Shown here in pieces: positions 46,664 to 56,663 of a stretch of DNA of 64,000 nucleotides (position 1 is the stretch's first letter; each line of letters opens with the position of its first letter). The DNA comes from DATATJ01 sp963789075 (lineage in GTDB: Bacteria; Acidobacteriota; Vicinamibacteria; Vicinamibacterales; CAVVIG01), in contig CAWBJQ010000003.1 of NCBI GenBank assembly GCA_963789075.1, forward strand, positions 1 through 64,000, in the 5' to 3' direction. The notes under the pieces were generated by a model. It had not been told where the DNA came from and did no database searches. It saw nothing but the letters and a program-made list of their open reading frames with translations. The position numbers were made by a program, and so were the translations under genes.

Positions 46664-47481
46664 TTACGCCCGAACGTCCAGCGTGAGCGGCGCGAGATCC
46701 AGACCTTCGACGATCGCGCTCCACTGTTCTCCTGACGCGATGAGGCGTGAGGTCGTCAACGTGCCGGAGCTGATCAGTTCGCCTGCCGCCAGCGCTTCCG
46801 CCCCGGACCGGCGGGCGATCGCCGCCGCCGAGCTCGCCCAGACACAGCGCCGGGCTGCGCAGCGAATTCTTTCCCGATCCTTCTTCCACCAGCTCGCCGT
46901 TCTTCCTCAGTTGCACCGTGAACCGCGGCAGCGCGTCCGCGAGCGATGCGATCGTCGCCGGTTCGACGCGAAGCGGTTCGCCGACAACCAGCGCTGCGTG
47001 CAGACCATAGGACGCAACGAAATCGGCCGGCTGGAATTTCCAGTCTGGAAACACGCAGTCGATGATCTCGAATCCCAACGCGAGCCACTCGACCGCGTCC
47101 AGAACAGCCGCGGGCTCGAGCGCGGCCGGATCCAGCGATCGCTTCAGTTTGAAAACGATCTCCGGTTCGATCTTGGGCGAGAACATCCGTGCGACGCGAC
47201 AACGCGGCCGAACCGCGTTCGGCGTACTGGACCGTGTCGTCATACATGTGCGCCCAGACGAGCGTGTCGAGCTTGAGCGCGCGCCACATCGCCTTGTTCG
47301 CGAAGCCCACTTTGCGGCCGACCGTTCGCCGGCCGGCGGATCGACGCATTCGCACGAGCTCCGCTTCGACGGCGTAGGCGGCCGAGAGGTCGAACGCCGA
47401 ATCACGCGACGAGAGCGTCGGGATCTCGCGGCGCTCGCGGTACGCCGTCGCGATTTCGTCGGCAACTGTTTTCGGGTCCAT
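46664..47481 (-). CDS. 2-keto-4-pentenoate hydratase-like protein (FAH superfamily), two frameshifts
   Basis: The reading starts MDPKTVADEIATAYRERREIP from the ATG at 47481. GRKVGFANKAMWRALKL is the MhpD-like substrate segment. After a break near 47195, FSPKIEPEIVFKLKRSL carries the metal-binding E-x-E motif, and CVFPDWKFQPADFVASYGLHAALVVGE follows. A second break near 46825 leads to AIARRSGAEALAAGELISSGTLT and the stop at 46664. About 270 residues. The family hydrates 2-hydroxy-2,4-dienoates in aromatic meta-cleavage pathways; no other such gene is nearby. Confidence 0.78.
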
Positions 47482-47637
47482 GGGCTCTTCGTATCTGGCT
47501 CGCAATTACGATAACGCATTTCGCTTGTACTCGGCCGGCCTCTGATTACGGGCCCCGTCATATCGGTCGTCGCCGAGACTGACGGGGTGTCGCCCATGTC
47601 TCGGCCGTACGGTTGTCTTCGCTCTAAAGATGTCATT

Positions 47638-47673
47638 CGAAAAAATGGCGGACCGGCCGCGTGCCGGTCCGCC
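47638..47673 (-). terminator. Rho-independent terminator of the TonB receptor gene
   Basis: On the minus strand GGCGGACCGGC and GCCGGTCCGCC form an 11 bp perfect stem with a 5-base loop, followed by ATTTTTTCG. It lies about 35 bases after the receptor stop. It is the cleanest terminator in the window. Confidence 0.9.
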
Positions 47674-47707
47674 CCTGTCTGCTCTCCTTTTTCTGTCCTC
47701 TCTGCGC

Positions 47708-50596
47708 CTAGAACTTGAGCCGCGCCGTGATCTCGAACGTGCGCGGGTCGAGCATGCCGATGATCTGGTTGTACGTCGGCGCGTTCTGGGTCAGGTTGAA
47801 GTTGTCGACCGGGCTGACGTTCAGGATGTTGTAGCAGTCGAGCGCCAGCAGGATTTCGCGGCTGCCCGGCAGCGGAACGCTCTTGTCCACGCGGAGGTTG
47901 AGGAACGGCACGTTATCCGAGTGGAGCGACAGGTTCGACAGGAAGACGTTCTGCGTGCCGGCGTTCGGGAGTAGGATGCTCGCGATGGGCGCGTAGGCCC
48001 AGCCGCCTTGGTACCGGAAGTTCGGCGCGAGGCCGATCCCGTACGGGAACACGTAGCGGCCCTGCAGAACGAAGCTCCACTGCGTCGTCGGCTGATAGAA
48101 CGGCACGTTCGGATTCGGATTGTATGTGAACGTCGACCCGCCGGCGCCAGGGAGACTGAGTGGATCCGCCTGCGTCAGCGGGTCGGTCGACTGGCTCGGC
48201 AGGTTGTACTGCTGGCTGCGGGTCCAGTCGAAGCCCGTAGTGAAGAACATCCCGTTGGCGAATCGCTTGTTGAGATACGCCTCGATCGTGTCGTAGTTCG
48301 AGGTCGCCGCGCCGCCAGGGAGCGTGTCGATGATGTTCTGCACGTGGCCCTTGAGCGAGCTCGGGATGTCGTTCACCGTGATCGGCAGCGTGCCCGTCAC
48401 GGTCGGCGCCGTAGGGTTGGACGCGTTGAACTGATCGAGCGTCAGCGTCGTGGTGTACGGGTTGGTGAACTGCCCGTTCCAGAGCTGGTTGAACGAACCG
48501 TACTGGTTGCGTAGCATCTTCCGCACGTAGCCGATGCGCAGCGACGACTCGCCCCAGAACTGCTGCTCGACGGAAAGGTCCACCTCGTCGGTGTAGGCGT
48601 TCGACATGTTCGGGTTGTAGGTCGTCGACGAGCCGCCCGACGAGGCGAGCAGCGCGCCGTTCTCCTGCGGGCCGTCCCACACGCCGTTGTGGTTCAGGTC
48701 GTTCCAGGCATAGGTCTTCTCGTTCTGCCCGCCGGGATCGACGGCCGCGAAGCTCTGCGCCAGGTTGAAGTAGTAGCGGCCGTAGAACACCTTGACCGCT
48801 GTCCTGCCGTCGCCTTTCGGGTCGATCGTCAGGCCGATGCGCGGCGCGATGTTGTTGAACCGCGGTGACGCGATGCCCGCGGGCGACGTGAACGCCGGGA
48901 AGATGCTCGTCAACACCGGCGCGTGGACGGCACTCGTGTAGTACTCCTGCTGCCGGTCGTACCGCAGGCCCGCTGTCAACGTGAAATTCTGGTTCGCCGT
49001 CCAGCGATCCTGGAGGAAGAGCGCCTGGCCGTGGTTGCCGTCGATGGGCACCGTCCACGCGGTGCCCAGCGTGCTGTACTGACCCGTGTCGGCCAACACG
49101 ACCTGGGCGGGCACGCCGCCGCGGGTCTCTTCGAGAACCTGTCCCGACGTCCCGATGCGGGCGTTCGTTTCCATGTCGTTGCGCCACTCGTAGCCCGCCT
49201 TCAGGTCGTGGCTGCCGTGGCTCGTCGGCAAGAAGTAGGTCAGCGTCCCGTAGACTTGCGGCTTGGCGCGCTCGAGGTCGAACGGCCCAGCGGTCCCCGC
49301 CGCGTTGAACCAGCCGGCGCCCGTGTCGTAGCCGGTCAGGAGGTCATGTATCGGGGGAGCGGTTGCGGGGCTGACCGACGGGATCTCGGGGAAGTCGTAG
49401 CCGAACTCGCCGATGTTCAACTCGGTAAACAACCGGTTCGTCCAGACGCGCTGCCACTTGCCGTTGTACATCCAGCTCGGGGAGAGCTCGGCGAGCGCCG
49501 ATTGGGCCGGCGTCGTCACCGACAGGCCGCGCAGCGGCTCGTTCTTCTTCGCCCACTGGTAGTAGCCGATCAGCGTGTCGGCCTGCGACAGCTTGTAGGT
49601 CTCCTTCGTCGTGGCATCGTCGAAGATCCCGAGCGACGTGGAGAGGTTCTGCGGGACGCCCGAGAGCGCCTTGTCGATGTGGAAGTGATTGTACGCGACG
49701 TAGTACCAGGCCTTGTCCTTGATAATCGGGCCGCCGAGATCCGCGTGGCTCTGCCAGTACAGCAGGTTCGGGTTGTCCGAGCCGCCGCGCGCGGCGTCGG
49801 CCGAGTTGCCGTTGGTGCCGACGAAGCTGCTCGGCTCATACTCCTGGACGAATAACCCCTTGAGCTGGTTGCCGCCACTCTTGATCGTCGAGATGACCGC
49901 CGCGCCCGGCGTATTCATCGACACGTCCTGGCCGGCGCCGCTCACCGAGACCTCGTTCTGCGAGTAGTAGTCCTGGTAGAAGCCGGCGCCGCCGGTCCCC
50001 TCGGTCGTGTCCACGCCCTCGGTGACGACGCGGTTCTGGTTCACCACGCCGAAGGTGACGTAGCCGTCCTGCTGGAACTTGTGGCTGCCACCGACGTCGA
50101 ACCCTTGCATCATGACGCCGGGCGCCTGCGCCAGCGCGCCCCACAGGTCCGACGAGGTCGGGACGCCGACAAGCTTCGCCGTGTCGAGCACGTTGCCGAC
50201 CGCCGTCGTCTTGACGTCGACGACCGGCGACTCGGCGGTGACCGTGACGTTCTCAGTCAGTGTCGCGACCTGCAACTGCGCGTCGACTGTCAGCGTCTGG
50301 CCGATGCCCAGGACGATGTTCGGCCGCGTGAAGGTCTGGAAACCTGAGAGCTCGAACTTCAGCGCGTAGGTCCCCTCAGGGAGCGACGGGAACTGGTACG
50401 TGCCGTTCGCCTCCGAGACCGCCGTCTGAGTGCCGATCAACGCAGGCGAGGTCGCTGTCACCGTCACGCCAGGGAGCACACCGCCCTGACTGTCCTTGAC
50501 CACCCCGGTCAAGTGGCTGCTAACGTTCTGCGCGTGGGCAAGCGTCGCCGACAACGCGATCGCGAGCGCGAGCGCACCAATCAATCTGAAACGCAT
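47708..50596 (-). CDS. TonB-dependent receptor with carboxypeptidase-regulatory domain (Oar-like)
   Basis: A 962-residue outer-membrane protein. A signal peptide (LIGALALAIALSATLAHA) is followed by a beta-sandwich CarboxypepD_reg domain (VVKDSQGGVLPGVTVTATSPAL and LPEGTYALKFELSGFQTF). Next is the plug (NVTVTAESPVVDVKTTAVGNVL), which is short and lacks a clear TonB box. The large barrel includes VISTIKSGGNQLKGLFVQEYE, FTLTAGLRYDRQQEYY and IAPRIGLTIDPKGDGRTAVKVFYGRYYF, ending RTFEITARLKF with a terminal aromatic for outer-membrane assembly. Such receptors are expanded in Acidobacteriota; the ligand is unknown. The frame is intact. Confidence 0.92.
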   Translation of the reverse strand: MRFRLIGALALAIALSATLAHAQNVSSHLTGVVKDSQGGVLPGVTVTATSPALIGTQTAVSEANGTYQFPSLPEGTYALKFELSGFQTFTRPNIVLGIGQTLTVDAQLQVATLTENVTVTAESPVVDVKTTAVGNVLDTAKLVGVPTSSDLWGALAQAPGVMMQGFDVGGSHKFQQDGYVTFGVVNQNRVVTEGVDTTEGTGGAGFYQDYYSQNEVSVSGAGQDVSMNTPGAAVISTIKSGGNQLKGLFVQEYEPSSFVGTNGNSADAARGGSDNPNLLYWQSHADLGGPIIKDKAWYYVAYNHFHIDKALSGVPQNLSTSLGIFDDATTKETYKLSQADTLIGYYQWAKKNEPLRGLSVTTPAQSALAELSPSWMYNGKWQRVWTNRLFTELNIGEFGYDFPEIPSVSPATAPPIHDLLTGYDTGAGWFNAAGTAGPFDLERAKPQVYGTLTYFLPTSHGSHDLKAGYEWRNDMETNARIGTSGQVLEETRGGVPAQVVLADTGQYSTLGTAWTVPIDGNHGQALFLQDRWTANQNFTLTAGLRYDRQQEYYTSAVHAPVLTSIFPAFTSPAGIASPRFNNIAPRIGLTIDPKGDGRTAVKVFYGRYYFNLAQSFAAVDPGGQNEKTYAWNDLNHNGVWDGPQENGALLASSGGSSTTYNPNMSNAYTDEVDLSVEQQFWGESSLRIGYVRKMLRNQYGSFNQLWNGQFTNPYTTTLTLDQFNASNPTAPTVTGTLPITVNDIPSSLKGHVQNIIDTLPGGAATSNYDTIEAYLNKRFANGMFFTTGFDWTRSQQYNLPSQSTDPLTQADPLSLPGAGGSTFTYNPNPNVPFYQPTTQWSFVLQGRYVFPYGIGLAPNFRYQGGWAYAPIASILLPNAGTQNVFLSNLSLHSDNVPFLNLRVDKSVPLPGSREILLALDCYNILNVSPVDNFNLTQNAPTYNQIIGMLDPRTFEITARLKF

Positions 50597-50668
50597 GGCT
50601 TTCCTCCTATTTGAACTTTTCCGTTGAACGAGCCTGGAACAGGCGCAGCTGCGCCTGGAGCATGTCGC

Positions 50669-50956
50669 TCAGCGTGGAGGGGCACGCAGGCCGATGCCAT
50701 CATGCGCTCGGGGAAGGACACGGACGATCTGGTCGATCGAGAAGACGCGCGCCGCCTTGACCGGAGCGAAGCGGACGCGTCTGGCTACCGTTGCCTGTAT
50801 CCGCGCGCAGACAGTAAGGCAGGCCTTGGAGCTGTTGGACCGCGGATGATGAAGGATGCGGTGTGTGACGAGTGGTTGATTCGAACGGGCTGCCGCTGGG
50901 ACGACAAACAGCACGAGCACGACCGACGCGGCGGCGGCGCGGCGGATTCGGTCCAT
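50669..50956 (-). CDS. Possible small exported protein upstream of the receptor, weak
   Basis: The ATG at 50956 opens MDRIRRAAAASVVLVLFVVPAAARSN, a textbook signal peptide, followed by about 70 basic residues with one motif-free Cys (KACLTVCARIQ). I see no known domain. The 790-base gap from 50597 to 51384 otherwise holds the receptor leader and, at 51150-51175, two copies of GAATCCAAAAA in tandem. No other gene is convincing there. Confidence 0.3.
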   Translation of the reverse strand: MDRIRRAAAASVVLVLFVVPAAARSNQPLVTHRILHHPRSNSSKACLTVCARIQATVARRVRFAPVKAARVFSIDQIVRVLPRAHDGIGLRAPPR

Positions 50957-51384
50957 GATGAACCGGGTGAGGATCCGACGATCCCGTTCGTTCGACATGC
51001 GCGGTATCGGAACCTCCGTCGGGCGGCGGCTGACCCCTTCGGCTTTGGACCGCCGTACGCGACGTGAGTCTCTCGCTTATCGACTATCCAGCGACACCGA
51101 TCAAGCGGCGTCTCTTGTGACGATGATCTTTTTACGGGCGGGCCACGCCTGAATCCAAAAATTGAATCCAAAAATAAAGAGCGCGTCTCGATTCTTGGTT
51201 TGGTTGCAACGGATCGTAACGGAAGCTCTGCGTACCTGATCGTCAAGACGCGTGCATGCGCGGCGGCGGAGACGCATCAAACGCGCGTCGAACGGCGCGC
51301 GGAGTCGGATCGCACGAGGACGTTCAATCGCGGAGCGTCGATGTCACGGCTCCGTGCTGCAGACGCAGAATCAGCTTGTAAGCG

Positions 51385-52677
51385 TTAGTTGGCTGTTGCC
51401 GGACTGCCGACCGTCGCCGTCTGTTGCATGCGCGACGTGCGCATCGGTTTGACGATCAACAAAGCCGTTGCGGCGACGGTAATGTTCGCGACGGCAGCGA
51501 CGACGAACACGCCGTGCCAGCTGCCATTGTGGCTTTGCATCCAGCTCGCGGCCGGGACAACGAACGAGGCAGCGCCCTTGGCGGTGTACAACAGGCCGGC
51601 ATTCGTGGTCGCGTACTTCGAGCCGTACACGTCGGTGCAGATGGCAGGGAACAAGCTGTAGATCTCACCCCAGGTGAAATAGACCAGTCCAGCCGTCGCG
51701 ATGAACATCCAGGGCGTGTTGCCGATCGTGCCAAGCGCCCAGTAGGCGCCGGCGCCGCAGGTGAAGACGATCGCCATCGTGTTCTCGCGCCCGATGTGAT
51801 CGGACACCCATCCGAACGTCGGCCGCGCCAATCCGTTCAGGATGTTGTCGACGATGCCGGCCATGACCAGCACGGTGGAACTGATGAAGAGAAAACTCAC
51901 CGGCAACCCGGCGATCTTGTAGTCCCGCGCGATCGGAGCCACTTGCGCCGTCACGACGAGGCCACTCGCCGCCACGAGCACGAACATGACATAGAGGATC
52001 CAGAACAGCGGAGTCCGCAGCATCTCCAGCGGCCGATAGTCGCGCGCGCTCTGGCTCACCTTGCGCGCTGCCGCCGGCGCGTCGCCCGGCTTCGGCGCCT
52101 TCAAGATCTGCGACAGCACGAGGATGACGACGCCTTGACCGAGTCCGAACCAGAGGAATGCGCGATCGTACCCGTATGTCTTGATCACCAGGATGATCGG
52201 CACGACGGTCGCGGCGGCACCCGCGCCGAACCCGGCGGCGGTCAATCCAGCCGCCAGGCCGCGGCAGTCGGCAAACCATTTCAGCGCATTGCCCACACAG
52301 GTGCCGTAGACAGCGCCCGCGCCGATGCCGGAGATCGCGGCGGCGAGATACAGCATCGGCAGCGAGCTGGCGAACGAGTTGAGTGTCCAGGCGAGCGCAA
52401 CCACGATCCCGCCGAACATCACCACGATGCGTGGTCCGAAGCGATCGACGAACCATCCTTCGATCGGCACGAGCCATGTTTCCGTCGCCACGAAGATCGT
52501 GAACGCGACTTGAATGCTCGTCCGGCCCCAGTGATACCGCGCGTCGATGGGATCGACGAAATAGGTCCAACCGTACTGAAGGTTGGAGATCATCACCATG
52601 CAGATGATGCCTGCCGTCAATTGCCCCCAGCGGTTCACGGGCGTCATCGCCAGGGTGGGAACTTCTCGTGTTGGCAC
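51385..52677 (-). CDS. OFA-family MFS transporter (oxalate/formate antiporter-like)
   Basis: Twelve membrane helices. The start RWGQLTAGIICMVMISNLQYGWTYFVDPI is characteristic of OFA transporters such as OxlT. EGWFVDRFGPRIVVMFGG is the loop 2-3 motif, and GIGAGAVYGTCVGNALKWF lies in helix 5. GRPTFGWVSDHIGRE-like (ARPTFGWVSDHIGREN) is the second-half loop. It should exchange oxalate or another small dicarboxylate for a monocarboxylate. GTG 52677 has CTGGAG upstream; ATG 52647 is the alternative. It lies 82 bases after the PanE-like gene on the same strand. The frame is intact. Confidence 0.82.
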   Translation of the reverse strand: MPTREVPTLAMTPVNRWGQLTAGIICMVMISNLQYGWTYFVDPIDARYHWGRTSIQVAFTIFVATETWLVPIEGWFVDRFGPRIVVMFGGIVVALAWTLNSFASSLPMLYLAAAISGIGAGAVYGTCVGNALKWFADCRGLAAGLTAAGFGAGAAATVVPIILVIKTYGYDRAFLWFGLGQGVVILVLSQILKAPKPGDAPAAARKVSQSARDYRPLEMLRTPLFWILYVMFVLVAASGLVVTAQVAPIARDYKIAGLPVSFLFISSTVLVMAGIVDNILNGLARPTFGWVSDHIGRENTMAIVFTCGAGAYWALGTIGNTPWMFIATAGLVYFTWGEIYSLFPAICTDVYGSKYATTNAGLLYTAKGAASFVVPAASWMQSHNGSWHGVFVVAAVANITVAATALLIVKPMRTSRMQQTATVGSPATAN

Positions 52678-52759
52678 GTGGACCACTCCAGTCAACTCTC
52701 CATCGCGAAGGACACAGAGGCCCAATCCTGAACGAAAACAGATTGACCCCGCCGTGACC

Positions 52760-53761
52760 TCAGTGGTGGAGAGCTTGATTCTGCAACGTACTCCTGCGCC
52801 TGTTTTCGTCGAGCAGTTTCGCGCAGGCGTAAACCGCGCGGGTCGAGGGCAACGGCACGCCGAGCCGTTCGCCCAGCTCCACCACCGCACCGACGATCGC
52901 GTCGAGCTCCATCGGACGGCCGGCCTCCAAATCCTGGAGCATCGAGGTTTTGTGCGCGCCGACCTTCTCCGCGCCGGCCATGCGCTGATCGATGGAGATC
53001 GGCAGCGTGATCTCGAGCCGCGCCGCCACGGCTTCCGTTTCGGCCATGATTTCTCTGATCACCGCGGACGTCTCGGGATGACGCACGAGCTCCTCGAGCG
53101 TGCCCCCGGTCAGCGCACTGATCGGGTTGAACGCAATATTGCCGAGCAGCTTCACCCAGATTTCCGTGCGGAATCGGGTCGTCACCGGAGACCTGAAGCC
53201 CGCCGCGATCAGCGCCTCGGCAATCTTGCGGCACCGGTCGGATCGCGTGCCGTCGGGCTCCCCGAGACTGATGCGATTGCCTTCCGTGTGGCGAATCACG
53301 CCCGGCTCGACGATGTCGGTGGCGAAATACGCCAGCGACCCGACGACGCGGCGCGGCTCGATGGCGGCAGCGATCGCGCCGCCCGGATCGACGTGTTCGA
53401 GCCGCCATCCCTCGCGCTCGGCGCCAACGCCCTGAAAGTACCACCAGGGGATCCCGTTTTGCGTGCTGACGACCACGGTGTCGGGACCGAACAATGGCCG
53501 CAGCTGCGGCGCCAAGGCGCTGAGGCCGTGCGCTTTCACGCCGAGCACCACGACGTCCGCCTGGCCGATCGCGCTCAAGTCGCCCGCGACGGCCGGCCGC
53601 ACCTCGAAGTCGCCGTCAGGGCTGATCACACGCACGCCGCGTTCCTGCATCGCCCGCAGATGGGGGCCGCGCGCGAAGAGCACGACGTCGGCGCCGGCTT
53701 TGGCGAGCCGCGCGCCGAGATACCCGCCGATCGCGCCCGCGCCCGCGATGACGATTCTCAC
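52760..53761 (-). CDS. 2-dehydropantoate 2-reductase family protein (PanE/ApbA)
   Basis: An NADPH-dependent ketoacid reductase of 333 residues. The Rossmann loop is IVIAGAGAIGGYLGARLAKAG, followed by LFARGPHLRAM for NADPH specificity. STQNGIPWWYFQG and the catalytic lysine segment RFRTEIWVKLLGNIAFNPISALT are conserved, with NPISALT in place of the usual NA-type motif. The C-terminal domain has HKTSMLQDLEAGRPMELDAIVG. True PanE makes pantoate for CoA synthesis; many paralogues reduce other 2-oxoacids. Its start overlaps the stop of the CoA ligase (ATGA), linking it to oxalate-like acid metabolism. The frame is intact. Confidence 0.85.
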   Translation of the reverse strand: MRIVIAGAGAIGGYLGARLAKAGADVVLFARGPHLRAMQERGVRVISPDGDFEVRPAVAGDLSAIGQADVVVLGVKAHGLSALAPQLRPLFGPDTVVVSTQNGIPWWYFQGVGAEREGWRLEHVDPGGAIAAAIEPRRVVGSLAYFATDIVEPGVIRHTEGNRISLGEPDGTRSDRCRKIAEALIAAGFRSPVTTRFRTEIWVKLLGNIAFNPISALTGGTLEELVRHPETSAVIREIMAETEAVAARLEITLPISIDQRMAGAEKVGAHKTSMLQDLEAGRPMELDAIVGAVVELGERLGVPLPSTRAVYACAKLLDENRRRSTLQNQALHH

Positions 53762-55275
53762 GAGACTTGTGAGTAGGCCTTGGCGACCGCACCGCGTTGA
53801 ATCTTGCCCGTGGCGGTGCGCGGAATCGCGTCAGTGATGTAGATCTGCTTCGGCCGCTTGAAGTCGGCCAGCCGCTCGCGGCAGTACGCCAGCAGATCCG
53901 CCTCAGTCACTGCGTCGCGGACGACGACGGCGGCAGCCACCTCTTCGCCCCAGGTGGGATGCGGCACGCCGAAGCAGACCGCCTCGGCGACCGAGGGATG
54001 CGTCAGCAGCACTTCGTCGATCTCGCGCGGCGAGATCTTCTCGCCGCCGCGGTTGATCAGCTCTTTGATACGCGCGACCAGCGTCAGGTAGCCATCCTCG
54101 TCCAGGAAGCCCTGATCGCCGGTGCGGAACCAGCCGTCCACGAACGACGAGGCGTTCGCCTCGGGATTGTTTTCGTAGCCGCGAATGACGTTCGGCCCCT
54201 GAATGACGACCTCGCCGCGCTCACCCGTCGGCAAATGGCGGCCTTCCTTGTCCATGATGCTGATGCGCACATCGGTGCCACGACCCACCGAACCTGGCTT
54301 TCGCTGTGCCGGCGGCAGCGGATTGGTGGACATCTGATGCGCGGCCTCCGACATCCCGTACGCTTCGAGCACCGGCGCACCGAAGGCGGTTTCGAGATCC
54401 TGCATGAGCTGGGGTGGCAGCGACGCGCTGCACGATCGGATGAAACGCAGCTTTTCGGCGCCCGCGGGCCGCGGCGACGCCGGATCGGCTCGCGCCAGCA
54501 GGAGCTGGTGCAGTGTCGGCACTGCCGAATACCACGTGACGCCGTAATCATTGGCGACGCGCCAGAACGACAGCGGATTGAACTTCCCCGGTGCGACGAC
54601 CGCGCCGCCCGTCGACAGCGTCGCGAGCGTCGACGCGACGAGCCCGTGCACGTGAAACAGCGGCATCACGCACAGCGACACATCGTCTGGCCCGAGCGCG
54701 TAGGAACGCGCGACGTTGCCGGCTGAGATGGACAGGTTCGCGTGCGCGAGCGGAACACGTTTGGGCCGACCGGTGCTGCCGCTCGTGTGCAGGACGAGGG
54801 CGACGTCGTTCACAGACGGCGGCACGACCGCTTTCCTGCCGTCCACTCCGCGGAGCATGACGGTGCCCGTGGCGTCCATGTCGATCGTCAGTATCGGAAT
54901 GCGATCGCCCGCCGCGCGGCGCGCCGCGTCGAGGCCATCGGGCGGGAGGATCAACACCTTGGCCGCGGTGTCCTCGAGGTAGAACCGAAATTCATCTTCC
55001 TTGTACGCGGGATTGAGCGGCGCGGCAGTGCCCGCCACGGACGCTGCGAGGAACGACACGATCAGCGGCAGTCCGTTCGGCAGGGCGATGCCAACGCGGT
55101 CGCCGCGCCCGACGCCGGCGGCAGCGAGTTGTTCGGCAACGGCCTGCACCTGGGCTCGAAGGGCACCGTACGTCACCCGGAGATTCGTTTCCGGCAGGAT
55201 GACGGCGATTCTATCGGCCGGTATCGGCTTGATGAGGTCGATGAGCGAGCACGGCGTGCCCGGCGAAGCGGTCAT
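53758..55275 (-). CDS. AMP-dependent acyl-CoA synthetase, probably oxalate-CoA ligase (AAE3/Pcs60-like)
   Basis: A 505-residue adenylating enzyme. The P-loop is LVLHTSGSTGRPKRVPL. MPLFHVHGLVASTLATLSTGGAVV and VTWYSAVPTLHQLLLAR closely resemble the oxalyl-CoA synthetase AAE3/Pcs60. LEAYGMSEAAHQM is motif A5, GWFRTGDQGFLDEDG the A7 hinge region, and PRTATGKIQRGAVAK carries the catalytic C-terminal lysine. It is the first gene of an apparent three-gene operon with a PanE-like reductase and an OFA transporter, which supports a small dicarboxylate substrate. The frame is intact. Confidence 0.82.
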   Translation of the reverse strand: MTASPGTPCSLIDLIKPIPADRIAVILPETNLRVTYGALRAQVQAVAEQLAAAGVGRGDRVGIALPNGLPLIVSFLAASVAGTAAPLNPAYKEDEFRFYLEDTAAKVLILPPDGLDAARRAAGDRIPILTIDMDATGTVMLRGVDGRKAVVPPSVNDVALVLHTSGSTGRPKRVPLAHANLSISAGNVARSYALGPDDVSLCVMPLFHVHGLVASTLATLSTGGAVVAPGKFNPLSFWRVANDYGVTWYSAVPTLHQLLLARADPASPRPAGAEKLRFIRSCSASLPPQLMQDLETAFGAPVLEAYGMSEAAHQMSTNPLPPAQRKPGSVGRGTDVRISIMDKEGRHLPTGERGEVVIQGPNVIRGYENNPEANASSFVDGWFRTGDQGFLDEDGYLTLVARIKELINRGGEKISPREIDEVLLTHPSVAEAVCFGVPHPTWGEEVAAAVVVRDAVTEADLLAYCRERLADFKRPKQIYITDAIPRTATGKIQRGAVAKAYSQVS

Positions 55276-55390
55276 GAGATTTCCTCCGATTCGTCGATCT
55301 TCGAGCGAGAACGGCGTCTGAGATCGTCGACGAACGTCACGATTGAATATGATACTCTGGCGTCGTTTGAAACCCCTTCAAGGGTGGCCG

Positions 55391-56623
55391 ATGCGATCAC
55401 GTGCGGCGAAACTGACCCTCGGCGCGGCGACAGTGATCCTTTTTGCCGCCGCAGCGTTCTTCCTCTTCACATCAGAAAAACAGATCGCCGATCAGCAGGG
55501 CCGGGTGCGGATGTTCGACCTCCGTGCACGCGAGGCGACCGATGCGCTCGCCGACCTGCGCGTGGCGCAGCAGGCGTACGTCGCCGCCGGCCAGGGCATC
55601 GCGTTCTGGATGCCGAAGGTCGCCGCCACCGCCGATACGGCCGCGAAAGCCGTCGCCGCACTCCGCGAATCAGCGGTCAGCAGCACCGCAAAGGCCTCGC
55701 TCGACGATGCGGCAAGCGCGATCGCGGAGTTCGGTACCGTGGACAAGCGGGCCCGCGACTATCTGAAGTCGGGCCAGGAGCTGATGGCGGCCGACGTCGT
55801 GTTCACCGAAGGCGGCGAAACGGCGGCCACCGCCGGCCGGCAGGTCGAGGCCGCGCGTCTCGCCGAAAATCAGGCGTTTGACGCGTGGGAAGCGGCGCTG
55901 CGCCGGCAGGAAGCGATGGCGCTGGCGGGCACCGGGATTCTCGGGGCGCTCGTGATCCTGGGGCTGGCGCTGGCCCGCCCGGGCGCGCGCATGGCCGCCG
56001 CACCGGCCACGGAGCCCCTCACGACCGCCGCCGAGTCGCGCGTCGATCGCACGCCGGCACTGGCGGTGGCTGCGAGTGAATTGCCGCTCCGCGACGCGGC
56101 GCCTGTCGCGCCGATGGCCCCGATGCGCGTCATCTCGCCGCTCCTCACCGCGACGGCCGCTCTCTGCACGGACTTCGGCCGTGTGAACGAGTTCCAGGAG
56201 CTCCGGGCGCTCCTCACCCGCGCCGCGCAGGTGATGGAAGCCAGCGGCCTGGTCGTCTGGCTCGGCAATACCGCCGGCGGTGACCTCCGGCCAGTGTTGG
56301 CGCACGGCTATTCGGAACAGACGATCGCGCGCATGCCCGCGGTGCCGCGCGCGGGCCACAACGCCGCGGCGGCCGCCTATCGAACCGGCGCCCTGCAGAT
56401 TGTGCTTTCGCAACCCGGCGGGTCCACAGGCGCCATCGTCGCGCCCCTGCTGTCGGCAGACGGCTGCATTGGCGCCCTCTCGGTCGAGATCAAGGGCGGC
56501 GGCGAGACGTCCGACAGCGTGCAGGCGCTCGCGGCGATCTTCGCCGCCCAGCTCGCCGGCGTCCTCTCCGTTCCGGCTGCCGACGTTGTGCCTACCGAGG
56601 AGAAAGCCGCGGCACAGGGCTGA
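55391..56623 (+). CDS. Membrane-anchored GAF-domain protein
   Basis: A first membrane helix (LTLGAATVILFAAAAFFLFT) and a second near residue 180 (GTGILGALVILGLALA) enclose an all-alpha periplasmic domain (QQAYVAAGQGIAFWMPKVAATAD), similar to CHASE3-like sensors. The cytoplasmic GAF domain follows a proline-rich linker: VMEASGLVVWLGNTAGGDLRPVLAHGYSEQTI and GAIVAPLLSADGCIGALSVEI. There is no output domain, so it must signal through a partner. The ATG at 55391 has AGGG upstream. It directly precedes glutamine synthetase, but a functional link is only inferred. Confidence 0.72.
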   Translation: MRSRAAKLTLGAATVILFAAAAFFLFTSEKQIADQQGRVRMFDLRAREATDALADLRVAQQAYVAAGQGIAFWMPKVAATADTAAKAVAALRESAVSSTAKASLDDAASAIAEFGTVDKRARDYLKSGQELMAADVVFTEGGETAATAGRQVEAARLAENQAFDAWEAALRRQEAMALAGTGILGALVILGLALARPGARMAAAPATEPLTTAAESRVDRTPALAVAASELPLRDAAPVAPMAPMRVISPLLTATAALCTDFGRVNEFQELRALLTRAAQVMEASGLVVWLGNTAGGDLRPVLAHGYSEQTIARMPAVPRAGHNAAAAAYRTGALQIVLSQPGGSTGAIVAPLLSADGCIGALSVEIKGGGETSDSVQALAAIFAAQLAGVLSVPAADVVPTEEKAAAQG

Positions 56624-56663
56624 ACGTCGCACGACGGCTTCAACCGCGCGCCGTGCGCCGCAG

